DNA of 64,000 bases from Terfezia claveryi. Taxonomy: Eukaryota; Ascomycota; Pezizomycetes; Pezizales; Pezizaceae. Shown here in pieces: positions 1-9,102 of the stretch (its first letter is position 1; each line of letters opens with the position of its first letter). Made by a program: the position numbers and the translations under genes. The notes under the pieces are model-generated. The model saw only the letters and a program-made list of their open reading frames with translations, was not told the DNA's origin and ran no database searches. The stretch lies in NCBI GenBank assembly GCA_015179025.1, contig WHUX01000049.1, positions 62,001 through 126,000 of the forward strand. Direction: 5' to 3'.

Positions 1-2415
1 CTTTGAAAATTCTCGGATTTGTTGATATGGTGGTGCAAGCTCCCAGTTCTTATATGATCTCGTCAGATAGTCCTTGACGACTTTGAATCGGTCAGGCTTT
101 ATCTCAAAATCCTTCATTTTTTTAAGAACCTTTTCTAGCAAGACGGACATCTTGTCATTATAGCCCCCTATGTCTAGTACAAAACCAATGGATGGTGCGT
201 TGAGGTCATAGTCCAATCCAGAAATTTGTGCATCGTATGCATACTCATTCAATGCATCCTTGACCAGTTCGCAAAAAAACTTTGTCTTTATGGAGTTAGC
301 GGGGCTCGTGTACACATTGGGGCTAAGTAGACCGTTCCGTTAGCATTCTTAAGGTCTGTATAAGCTGTGCAGTCGGAATACTCACTTCCTCATCTGGATG
401 TACAAGTTTGCTTTCGGAACCCAGAAAGTGTCGTCTTTCTTGTACCAAACTCGCAACATCTCTGTATTCTTGATCAAAACAGGAGCCTTTGTTGGTTCCT
501 TGACCTCTTTCTTCACCACTTCGAGATTTGTGGGTATAAATTCGTTCTTGTGAGGAAGATGCAGCTCATCAGGCTTTGGTGCATGGGGCCCCACGGTCCG
601 CCGTAGTTCCTTCAATATGTCTTCTGGGATTTTCTCATATATATACTCTGTTCCATACCACTTTTCTTTGTTGTTTGGTATTTTTCCCTTGACAGGATTC
701 TTAGACACAACCATTAAATGGAAATTGTCAGGCGTAAGGTAGCTCATAGCTTTCTCTATGGCTTCAGGGTCATATTCTCGTAAAACGTAGCCTGAGAGGA
801 GCCATTCTCGTGGGAATGGTTTAAACATGAGAGGGGAAAGTTTTGAAGTGAACCTCGAGGCAGGGCTCTTCTGGCGAAACTTAAAGTCCACTTCGGTCAT
901 AACTTTCAATTCATGGAAAATCCACTCTTGAACCGGCGTAGCTCGAATGAGATTGATATATTGGAAGGTGACTTTCACAATCTCATCGTAGTGCTCTATT
1001 TGGGTGTAGAGTCAGAACCGGAACAATGTGCTTCAGGGGTGTAACTTACCCAAGCCTTCATCGGTCAAACTCATATTGATACTAAACAGCCCCACGTCGA
1101 GAGAGACGCTGTCGGCTCCAGCACTGAGCCCAATCACCCACCCCTTCCCCTTGAGATACGCCAATATCGATCCTGGACCTTCATGGCCGATCAAATGAGA
1201 GAAATATCGTGAGGGCTGTATCTTGTACAGTGCGTTTTCGTCCATGTAGGGGAATGTGATCTCAAGAGATTTATCATCTGTTACTGGTTTGGCAAAGCAT
1301 TGAGTCTGATTGTACATGGTATTAGAGTTGCTTGTACGTCAAATTATGGAGCCGTGCTTACCAGCAGCTCCTTCTCTGTGAATGGCTGGCCCTCCCATCT
1401 CGGACTTGGCAAATCCTTATTCTTGATCTCAGAGAACAGCTCTACTACCCACTTTTGCAGCGTGTCCAGGTCTTCTCTTCCCACAACGACGAGTTTCATT
1501 TCATTGGCAGAGTAGTATTTAGCATGAAATTTCAGGAATTCGTCCCGCACATTGATACCTCTCGCAGCAGGTTCATCCCTCAGGGTTATTAGATTTCCCG
1601 TTGAAAAATTGCAGTAAGGAAAGTCGGGATTTGCGAGAGACTTCCCCAGCTGGTGCAGACGGTATGTATCTTGCTGAAGGTTTTTCTTGAATTCGGAGTC
1701 TACCGCACGGAGTTCCCTGTCGAGGCAATCCTCTAGAAATAAAGGTGCGATAAAGAACTGTGCAAACCTATCCAACGCCCCATATAAATGCTCCTGTCCC
1801 ACCTCGAAGTAGTAGTTCGTCTCCGTTCGTGCTGTGTATGCATTCGAAGATCCCGAATGCCCTGCTAGATACTGGCTGTACTCGTTTTCCTTGGGATACT
1901 TCTCGGTTCCCATGAAAAGTAAGTGTTCGACGGCATGTGCTTGACCCTGAAGCACATTAACATCCACTCCAAGCCTATACCAGAGGATTGAGGATACTCA
2001 CAGGTAAGTCCTTGCTGTCAGAGAAACTTCCAACGTGAACTGCTAAACTTGCACTTGATTTATCAGTGTCTTTGTCACTGACGATGAGAGCCTCAAGCTT
2101 GTTAGCCAGTTGAATAACTCTGTACTCGCGGTCATCAAGATCCGGCTTGTGGAGTCTGGAAGCCAATATTTTTGGCGGTGGTGGCATTGCCGACGTTTGA
2201 GAGTCTGTCATAATTATGTTCGTTGCTGTTGTGAAACACCGGTTGTTGAATTGAGCAAAATATCGAGCGTACGTCCTAACGGTAGTGCAACCTTTGAGAT
2301 TGGAAGAATTGCTGCATTGAAGAACAAAAACTGGGAGGATACTTTCCAGTAGGATGTAGGTGCTAGTACTTGTTACAAGGCGCGATCTCGCCGCTTTTAG
2401 GACGGCAGCGAACAT
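1..2415 (-). CDS. STE23: M16 metallopeptidase, insulin-degrading enzyme/Ste23 type (3' end outside window)
   Basis: Zinc peptidase of the insulysin family, which degrades small peptides; in yeast Ste23/Axl1 also process a-factor. Exons read on the minus strand: 2415-2002, 1946-1362, 1305-1050, 995-386 and 304 to beyond base 1. All joins keep phase and have GT-AG ends. The inverted zinc motif HxxEH is seen as HAVEH (residues 142-146), followed by LLFMGTEKYPKEN, with the third ligand Glu223 in the motif DSEFKKN, 81 residues after His142 as expected. Later exons carry the family segments EGPGSI, KVTFQYI and ELVKDALNEYAYDA. Only the N-terminal half is inside the window. The first ATG adds 68 residues rich in Ser, Thr, Arg and hydrophobics before Met69 (2211), where the conserved cytosolic-type start would be. 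The long form may be a mitochondrial presequence, which is inference. Confidence 0.93.
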
Positions 2416-2456
2416 TGCTAGCGGCAGTTGGCTTGGGAGTTGGGATGAAATGATGC

Positions 2457-2938
2457 TTATCTAGTACAGCAATTGCAACCAGACACAGCAATTGATGGGT
2501 CGATGGGATGCGAGCGACTAGAGTATATTAGGATAAGCGTGCCAAATTGACTAGAGTGTATTAGGATTAAACGAGCTAAATACAGGTCTCTCGGGTACAG
2601 GACGGGTATCCTCAGGCACGCCCGGCCGAGCGTTTTAATGCCTTTGCAACCCGCTTTGCCCGCCAGTTCATTATCGCACTCCACCTTCCGTTGGAGGTAC
2701 TCTTCAGTGACAACACGAGCTTCACTGAGAATCCGGCGATCATGTTTACCACCTCGATGTTTGTTTAACTCTGATTGTAGCTGTTCGGTGTGATGTTGAT
2801 ACAGAGCAACTTGAGCAGTTAATTGATGGCTGCTATGTTGAATTTGATCAAGGCTTTTCAGACTTTTAGAAGAGGCTCCGAGTGAAGTAAGTGTAGTTTT
2901 GAGAGCCTGGAGGTTTTCCTGTATAGACTTGTGTTAGA
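2457..2938 (-). other. Open coding-like stretch of about 160 codons, unrecognised
   Basis: Reading the minus strand from about 2938 to 2457 gives one long frame without stops. It is rich in Gln, Leu, Ser and Lys (segments such as SLDQIQHSSHQLTAQ and LYQHHTEQLQSELNKHR) and looks like a coiled coil. It has no convincing ATG and runs directly into the AT-rich block upstream. The tail of fungal pogo/DDE transposases is often a similar coiled-coil region, so a transposase C-terminal relic is possible, but no catalytic motif is present. It ends about 40 bp before the start codon of the Ste23 gene and so occupies that gene's promoter side. Confidence 0.25.
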
Positions 2939-3560
2939 TTATAAGGCCAAATGCCTGCAATTTAAATTACATAATAGATTAAATCTGGTTTACTGAATAT
3001 AGCTTTACATGCAGGCTTAAGAAATTGTAAAAAGTTGTATTTTGTAATTCTAAACTATTTTAACTATAATACTATATTAATTTTAATAGAATAGTTATAT
3101 TAAAAAGCTAAAAAAAAAACTATTAAATCTAAAGGTTAGAAAATATGAATTATATAAAATAGTAGCTTTAATATTTTAATCTACTATATATTATAAAATT
3201 AAAGAAAATTTAAGTTTATATAATATTACTTAAAAGCTTAGAAAACTAGTAAATATATAGATAGTATATAAAAGTTTAAGTATAAAATAGTTTAGTGTAA
3301 AATAGTTTACTAAAGGATTAATATTATTTAAAAAAAAGCTAATATAAGTAGTAATATATAAAAAAATATCAAAGATATAAGTAAATTATAGACTATATAT
3401 AAAAAAACTAATTATAAGTAATATTAAAATAGATCTTTTATATTATTTATTTAATAATAAGTTATTATTATAGTAATATTAGAAGTTGTTAAATTACTAT
3501 AATAACTTAATAAGATAGTTAACTAGAAAGTAAGTTACAAAATCCCTCTAATTGACTATA
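2939..3560. other. AT-rich block, RIP-like
   Basis: About 620 bp made almost entirely of A and T, with many TA and TTAA steps and no ORF. Both edges are abrupt against ordinary-composition DNA. This is what repeat-induced point mutation of an old transposon leaves in Pezizomycotina, but no dinucleotide index was computed. Confidence 0.6.
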
Positions 3561-3917
3561 TTTTATCTTTTTACTCTACACTTCTCCTTTACTCATAGGT
3601 ATGTGACATATTGTTATTGTAAAACCTAAGTATAGTAAAGGAAAGAGGTCGGAATCTTGGCATTCATTATAGCCAGGTTTGCCTGTAGCTGTACAAACTT
3701 CTAATTATTAATGACGCCACCATGGAAGTTGGCCAATGAGGGTGTTTGCCAAGTGCCAATGTGTAACACTTGCTTGTGCATGAACAAACTTTTGACGTGA
3801 CAACTCCTAATTGCAATTAAAAAGTGACCACCACTACTAGTTATTTACACAGTGCAATTACAGTCGACGTTGAATATAGACAGCAGCAAAAACAGAAAGC
3901 TTGCCGACGCAAAGCAG
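3561..3917. other. Intergenic, 357 bp
   Basis: Ordinary-composition DNA between the AT-rich block and the coiled-coil gene. It would contain that gene's promoter. No specific element was recognised. Confidence 0.4.
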
Positions 3918-4682
3918 ATGATGCTCCGACTATTTAGCCAACGTGGAGTCCGTGTGGCTACTTGCCGCATTGCACAACAACATATTCAGTTCAGACGATT
4001 TATGGATGGATCCGGAAATCAATCTGAACATGGGAAGGGCTTGTTTGAATCAGGAGACAAGCAGGAGGAGGGGGCTTCTAGTAAAGCCAGGCCGAAAGCA
4101 AATCAAAATTGGAACGTCAATAACAATGATCGTTTTGTAAGTCATTCTACATCTAACGGAATGCCACAGACTCAACTGATGGTCATTTGGAGTGGGGTCA
4201 TGTCAATAAGTTGGATGACCGTGTTGCTGGCTTGAGCAAGGTATGGATTGTAAATACTTGATAACGATTAACTAGGGACGGTGATGGTAGGACTCGGGAG
4301 ACTTCAAAGGGGACGTTCACAAATCTATCGGGGAACTTGGACGAGCGATGGAGAAAGGTTTACAAGCGATGGAAAAAGGTTTCATGGATATGAATACAAA
4401 GTTCGGAGAAATGAATACAAAGTTCGGAGAAATGAATACAAAGTTCGCGCAATTGGAAACGAAGATTGAAAGCGTCAAATCCGACTTTCAGTTGACTAAA
4501 TGGCAAGTTCATTTGATTTTTGGTGGGATAACATTCGTAAGTTCAATACGTTGCTGCAGGGTCTTGTTTGGCTTCTCAAGGACTACGCAGAAAGCAATTT
4601 GTCTCTTAAAGGTCAGCCTAAGAACGATTTGCGTGGAATGGTTTCTCAGCCGGATGCAGATCATGACAAAAAGCCCATGTGA
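3918..4682 (+). CDS. Small coiled-coil, probably membrane-anchored mitochondrial protein; reading frame broken or intron model unresolved
   Basis: The first segment (ATG pair at 3918/3921) starts MMLRLFSQRGVRVATCRIA, an Arg-rich, acid-free N-terminus typical of a mitochondrial presequence. After two putative introns (about 4139-4172 and 4241-4291) the frame encodes a coiled coil with three exact 21-bp repeats at 4390-4452, each giving the heptad MNTKFGE. Then come QLETKIESVKSDF and a hydrophobic segment HLIFGGITF. From about 4540 coding resumes in another frame (GLVWLLKDYAESNLSLK to a stop at 4682). Two joins do not fit. The first donor and acceptor differ by one in phase, and the last shift would need a 23-nt intron. 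Architecture (presequence, coiled coil, membrane segment) resembles DUF1640/MCUR1-like proteins, which is inference only. It could be a decaying gene. Confidence 0.4.
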
Positions 4683-4948
4683 AAAATAGCTTATGAAGTT
4701 ACGGTACTATTTAGAGAAATTCTTTCGGACATGTATATCGGCCGATAGATGAGGTCAGGGTTTGCATTATTGCGGTATTCAAAAGGGTACGGCGTTAGCT
4801 AGAAATAAGCAATTCTTTCATTATGATACTTTAATGTTGTTCTCGCTTTGATGTGAAGTCTTTGTACCGGTACAAGGGTGAAATTGCTAACTAATTATTT
4901 TGGAGGAAAAGGAGTATTTAGCATAGAGTCACGAGGAGGAGCACCTAA

Positions 4949-5025
4949 CGTTTACATGCGGTTCCGAAGGATCCCATGTAAAGCAAAGCTATGTGATTAA
5001 TGTAAACGTTGGAATCATGGAACCA
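4949..5025. repeat. Imperfect hairpin related to the 6866-6931 palindrome
   Basis: The arms AACGTTTACATG and ATGTAAACGTT flank a spacer and are followed by TGGAATCATGGAACC. The same core, CCATGGTTCCACGTTTACATG, is found in the longer hairpin at 6866-6931. The two copies bracket the pogo-like element and nuclease relic 1, so they may be remnants of one element or of two small palindromic insertions. Confidence 0.45.
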
Positions 5026-5109
5026 CCCCGCTAGGCGTAATTCCATTCCCAACACCGTAATATACGGAGCGCTCGACAAAAGCGTAGTTCTGAGGCTGGT
5101 TCCGGTCTA

Positions 5110-5408
5110 AAGAGCTCCTCGAATCGCTCTCTCATTTGAAGGTCTGCGTCTTTGCGAGTGCACATGTGGCGGATATGATCGGAAGCTTTGATTTCTACGA
5201 AAAAAAACCGGATGTTCCTTGTGTCTAACAATAAGAATAGTCGTGAAATCGACGGACTTTGAGCGTTTATATTGAGGTATGACCACGAACTTCTCCTTAT
5301 GTGGGAATAGATACGTCAGTTGTATGGGCCATAAAATTTAAGATCCGTCTATTTCACCTCGAAGGCCGCCGAGTTCGAATGCCTCAATATCGTTTCAGGC
5401 CACGGCAT
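5110..5408 (-). pseudogene. PD-(D/E)XK-like fungal repeat gene, copy 1, truncated
   Basis: The minus strand from ATG 5408 starts MPWPETI, then loses frame. It then follows copy 2 (7533-8076) closely through VDFTTILIVRHKEHPVFF and ADLQMRERFEELF. The EIK motif region (VEIKAS) fits the Glu-x-Lys half of a PD-(D/E)XK nuclease core, as seen in a family scattered through many fungal genomes. Homology to copy 2 ends at about 5110, after EELF, and downstream sequence is unrelated. An extra T in a run of T near 5200 and a stop near 5350 break the frame. It is non-functional. The family assignment is from recollection of typical sequences and was not searched. Confidence 0.6.
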
Positions 5409-5520
5409 GGCTAAACTGCTGAGATGTTGATGTAATAATATAGAAGACCGACTGTATACAGTCTACTGCTATACCGGACAGAAAGCCCTGGATAGCAAGG
5501 GGTTCCGGTATGATAGGTAT

Positions 5521-6291
5521 CCCATGGCCGGTCCACAGGGGTCGATTTTTAGACAGCCCCCGACAATACCAAGAGCTCAGTGCATGGCGACAACATGGGG
5601 CACTGATCAGGTTTAAGGCATACCATTTGAAGTAAAGAGCAGGAGTTTGGCTCAACGTCGGTCAAAAGGTCTATGTGGCCTCTCGTGCCATTGTGGCCCC
5701 AAGCCCTTCGAGAGCGGCTTCAAGCTGTGTAAGAAATCAAGTACAAGCGTAGGTACAAGCGACATTTCAGAGCCTACAATATCGCAATGGACGCACAGCT
5801 TAATACGGACGACGCACAACTCGCTTATACTCCATTCGAACATCCTAATCTATTCTCTTTATTTTGGGATGATGGAATTCTTGCTAGTGTTTGCTTTTCT
5901 ACAAATATGTATGCTGCGCAATATTATGCAAAGCTTCCTATTGGTATCGGTACCAGTAGTACTGACGACTTTGAGCCTCGCTCCTGGAATCCTTTACTGT
6001 CTGGTGAATTGCAAGTTTGGCTTGGGATTTTAATTTTAATTGGGACTTTGAAGTTACCTAGAACCTCTGACTTTTGGGATCCTCAAGTTCTAAAAGCATT
6101 AGGGGGTAGTGGAAAGGATAGCCGGAAGAAAAAAAATGTCAATGAAGCGCTTTCAGCAGATTCGGAGGTTTTTCCATATTTCATAGATTGAGCAGTGTCC
6201 GTCCGGCTGCTGCCATATGCCGCGTAATTTGCATGCCAAGTTTATATTGCCGGGGGCTGTCTAAAAATCGACCCTATGGACCGGCCATGGG
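5521..6291. mobile_element. Inverted-repeat unit nested in the pogo-like element
   Basis: A 42-nt arm at 5521-5562 (CCCATGGCCGGTCCACAGGG...) and a 41-nt arm at 6251-6291 are inverted copies differing by about one substitution and one indel. They enclose about 690 bp that include a piggyBac-like ORF. They may be internal repeats of the outer element or the ends of a separate nested insertion. No TTAA duplication (the piggyBac hallmark) is seen at the arms. Confidence 0.6.
5787..6191 (+). pseudogene. piggyBac-like transposase N-terminal fragment
   Basis: The 134-codon frame from ATG 5787 carries the N-terminal signature of the piggyBac transposase domain (DDE_Tnp_1_7 type): a FSTNMYAAQY segment (the usual TN-x-YA), then SWNPLLSGELQVWLGILILI, then SDFWD. 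A stop follows at 6191, before any catalytic Asp residue, so the DDE core is missing. It lies between the 42-nt inverted arms. The family call rests on the order and spacing of these motifs. Catalytic activity is impossible as it stands. Confidence 0.55.
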
Positions 6292-6631
6292 ATAGAAAAT
6301 GGCGCTAGCCCTCAGACAGGGGCTGACCAGTCACGTGGGTTCTGAGAACTCCCATTTTGTCCTCCAATAAGGGTATTTCGAGTCACATCAAGCCTAACAG
6401 AGTAGATTATTCAGCAACCAGACCTGCCTCGTCCGGTATAGCGAGGGAGAAATGTATGGGGACAGGGATAAGAAGACCCCTGCACTCCTCTACCACTCTG
6501 TCCGGTCCGGTATTGTATGGCCGTCCGGTATAGCGAGAGGCAATTTGCTGGTAAGAAATCCGGAAGCCTCTGGTCCCTCCGGTATATCAAGGAATCCGCT
6601 ATAGCGAGGTCCAGTATAGCAAGGTAGACTG

Positions 6632-7532
6632 TAATTATTGTTACAAATAATGTGCCTAAGGAGCTACCTAAAGCACTACATAATGCACGTACCCTTGCTA
6701 GCATCCCTTGGCGAGTAAGATCATTTCGTCGGTAAGTCTCGATCAGACCCTCGTAGAGGTTCGTCAGGGACCCTTGCATGAGCGCTCCGTTTGTATGTTG
6801 GTATTCTGGGGAATAGGTAGTCTGGTTAGGGAATAGGGGATCGAGACTAGGAATAGGGGAGTGTTCCATGGTTCCACGTTTACATGTGAATCGTAAGGTG
6901 CCTTCGGCACCACATGTAAACGTGACCATGGATAAATAACTTACCTAATCTCCTTGATCACGCTCGCAATCATCTCTCATAATCATCTCTTCCATCGTTC
7001 TTATATCTTCATATTTCCTAACACAGTAATTAATTAATTCTTCTTCTTCACTCTCCACATATTGGCGCTCCCCCCCGTCCTTACGGACGGGTCCCCCCCA
7101 TATTCAATAACAAAATAATTAGCAAAAACTCGTACTTCTCCCATTCGTTAATTACATCCCTTGTACAATTACAAAAAAAACAATTCAATCACTAACATTT
7201 CGCCAAACAATTCCATAAACGTCAATAAACAAGTCAAATACCTGTCTCTCTGTCACTCCTATACTGCTCAAACACCCCATCCCACTATGGGTCTCAGATA
7301 ACCGATTTCAGGACTCCTATTCGTGAACTCCAAGGAAAAACCCAAACTACATTTATTAGTATCGAACAAATTAGATACAAACTATCAAGCGTATTCACAA
7401 ACTCACCTTCACACCATCCTCAACTACGTAGATTAAACTGCCAAACCAGCGACCGCCTCAAACCACATCCCTTAATAACTATCAGTAAAACTCTTTTAAT
7501 CAGAATATCCCCAATCGAACTAACCTTCATAG
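6632..7532. other. Intergenic, 900 bp, with transposon scars
   Basis: Contains the right flank of the pogo insertion, one copy of the TCTCGATCAGACCCTCGTAG repeat (6735-6760) and the hairpin at 6866-6931. At 7040-7110 CTCTCCACA is followed by TATTGGCGCTCCCCCCC and a short hairpin (GTCC/GGAC), which resembles the junction between an LTR and a primer-binding site, but no second LTR or polyprotein was found. No gene is supported. Confidence 0.4.
6866..6931. repeat. 66-bp palindromic hairpin
   Basis: CCATGG at both ends, then perfect 14-bp arms CACGTTTACATGTG (6875-6888) and CACATGTAAACGTG (6911-6924). The loop itself folds as GGTGCC-TTC-GGCACC. The arm sequence recurs in the degraded hairpin at 4949-5025. 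It could be a folded-back miniature element. Confidence 0.75.
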
Positions 7533-8076
7533 TTAAGCACACATAGTTTTGATCTCTGCTACTATTTCACGTAGTCGCTGCTCCCCACTTGATGTCAAAA
7601 TGTCTACATCCCACCGGTTGATCGGAGCTGTGTCCGTCACAAACTCCGGATCGCCTAGAATTTTCCTTGGTAATAGCCGCCTGTCTCCTTGCTGGCGGTG
7701 TAGATACACAATTTCGTTCCCAAAGCACTGATGCCGTAAAGAGTTTCCACTTTCACATCATCGAAGAGCTCCTCGAATCGCTCTCTCATTTGAAGGTCTG
7801 CGTCTTTGCGAGTGCTCATGTGGCGGATATGATTGGAAGCTTTGATTTCTACGAAAAAAACCGGATGTTCCTTGTGCCTAACAATAAGAATAGTCGTGAA
7901 ATCGACGGACTTTGACTGTTCGGGGCGTTTATACTGAGGTGCGATCACGCACTTCTCGTTATGTGGGAATAGATACGTCAGAAGTACGTCGATGGGCCAT
8001 AAAATCTAGATTCGTCTGTTTCACCTCGAAGGCGGCCGAGTTCGAAAACCTCAATAATCGTTTCAGGCCACGGCAT
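7533..8076 (-). pseudogene. PD-(D/E)XK-like fungal repeat gene, copy 2, frameshifted
   Basis: From ATG 8076 the protein reads MPWPETIIEVFELGRLRG. A one-base shift near 8006 moves to the frame YLFPHNEKCVIAPQYKRPEQ, then SVDFTTILIVRHKEHPVFF, VEIKAS and ADLQMRERFEELF. A second one-base shift near 7660 leads to KILGDPEFVTDTAPINRW, DVDILTSSGEQRLRE and IKTMCA-stop at 7533. The order DFT...PVFFVEIK fits an Asp and Glu-x-Lys nuclease-like core. Length (about 180 aa) looks complete, so this is a near full-length copy inactivated by two indels. It is adjacent to a LINE insertion at 8129. Function of the intact family is unknown to me. Confidence 0.62.
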
Positions 8077-8113
8077 GGCTAAACTGCTGAGATGTTGATG
8101 TAATAGATGTAAT

Positions 8114-8128
8114 AGATGCGGGACCGAC
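8114..8128. repeat. LINE target-site duplication, left copy
   Basis: AGATGCGGGACCGAC, 15 bp, repeated at 8786-8800 with one mismatch (AGATGCGAGACCGAC) on the other side of the LINE fragment and its poly(A). Confidence 0.8.
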
Positions 8129-8785
8129 GACACAGTTGACCCTGTTTGCCGAAAGTGTGGGGAACAAGCAGAGACAGGCAGGCATGTGGCCCTGGCCTGT
8201 GCGCATGGGGAGGGTTTAGGTAGAAGGTGGAGCACATGGCAGGAGGTGGATGACAGAAGGAGGTGGGCAAAGAAGGTGAAGGACGGGGGCAAGGAAGTCG
8301 TGGTAGACTTGGCCGAGACCTTCTTCGCCAATTTGGACCTGGTGTGAGCAGGAGGCTCGGGGTACAGCACAAGGGAGGAGGTTGGTAGGAGGTGGAGCTC
8401 ATGGGTGGATATGAATGAGCAGGGGAGATGGCTATGGGGGGAAGGAGACTCACATCGACTTGGTGGAGACCTTCTTCGCCAGGTTGGACATGTTGAGAAA
8501 GGCACGCAACACAAGTCACCAGAACATGACACAAGCGCTAGACCGATTGATTTCCCGACCCGGGTCGGGAAATCAGCACGTGATCTCGCCGGGGAGGGCC
8601 TGTCGGAGGCGTGGCGGAGGAGGACGGGGTCTGTAGTTAGGTTATGACGTTTCTTTGGTTCGGGAGGCTGGGCGTTTGTGCAATCCGTTGTCCCGTGGAG
8701 GTACCGAGTCTTTTAAGATGAGGGAACGGGGCCGTCTCATAGCCTTAGGCTCCATAGACGTACAGACTTCAAAAAAAAAAAAAAA
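8129..8785 (+). mobile_element. 5'-truncated non-LTR retrotransposon (LINE, Tad1-like) 3' end
   Basis: A 657-bp insertion ending in a 16-bp A run (8771-8786) and flanked by 15-bp target-site duplications. The plus strand encodes the tail of a reverse transcriptase ORF. CRKCGEQAETGRHVALAC is a C-x2-C-x8-H-x4-C knuckle of the type that closes Tad1-like LINE ORF2 proteins, followed by about 45 residues to a stop near 8345. A segment of about 40 bp (GAGACCTTCTTCGCCA core) occurs twice, near 8300-8338 and 8451-8489. The paralogous locus at 5430-5455 lacks the insertion. Truncation at the 5' end is typical of target-primed reverse transcription. Confidence 0.8.
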
Positions 8786-8800
8786 AGATGCGAGACCGAC
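8786..8800. repeat. LINE target-site duplication, right copy
   Basis: AGATGCGAGACCGAC directly after the poly(A). It pairs with 8114-8128. Confidence 0.8.
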
Positions 8801-9102
8801 TGTGTAATTGGTAAAAAATGTGACCGATGCTTCCTTCAGCTATATTTATTCATCCTTGTTGAGGCTCTTTGTCCACTACCCTTGCTTAGTGCCCTTGGCG
8901 AGGATGATCTTTACCTTAGGGGCAAACCCCACCTGATGGCATCCTTAAGGCGTGTGCCAAGAATCATGGGTTAAGGAAGGCATCGGCCACAGTTTTAACA
9001 ATTACACGTCCGAGCCTGTCAAGTAGGATAGCCAACAGTTTTCTATCTACGGATACGAGTTAATTAGTTACTGATCAGTGAGCAGGATCACAAATACGAT
9101 TG
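8801..9102. other. Intergenic, 300 bp
   Basis: Flank of nuclease relic 2. Homology to the copy 1 flank fades within about 25 bp. Nothing else was recognised. Confidence 0.35.

Larger units (their letters stand above)
5459..6631. mobile_element. Pogo/Tc1-mariner-type DNA transposon remnant, TA target site
   Basis: The left end CAGTCTACTGCTATACCGGA (5459) and the reverse complement of the right end, CAGTCTACCTTGCTATACTG (ending 6631), form imperfect terminal inverted repeats. Both ends abut a TA dinucleotide (5457-5458 and 6632-6633), the duplication expected of Tc1/mariner elements. Removing the element restores GACCGACTGT-TA-ATT, which matches the uninterrupted flank of the paralogous locus at 8793-8816. 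Many internal copies of CCGGTATAGCGAG lie near the right end. No pogo-type DDE transposase is present, so the copy is non-autonomous. An inverted-repeat unit at 5521-6291 is inside it. Confidence 0.72.

Noticed and set aside
7040..7110. Possible LTR end and primer-binding site (TATTGGCGCTCC)
   Set aside because: No matching second LTR, no polyprotein and no target duplication in the neighbourhood.
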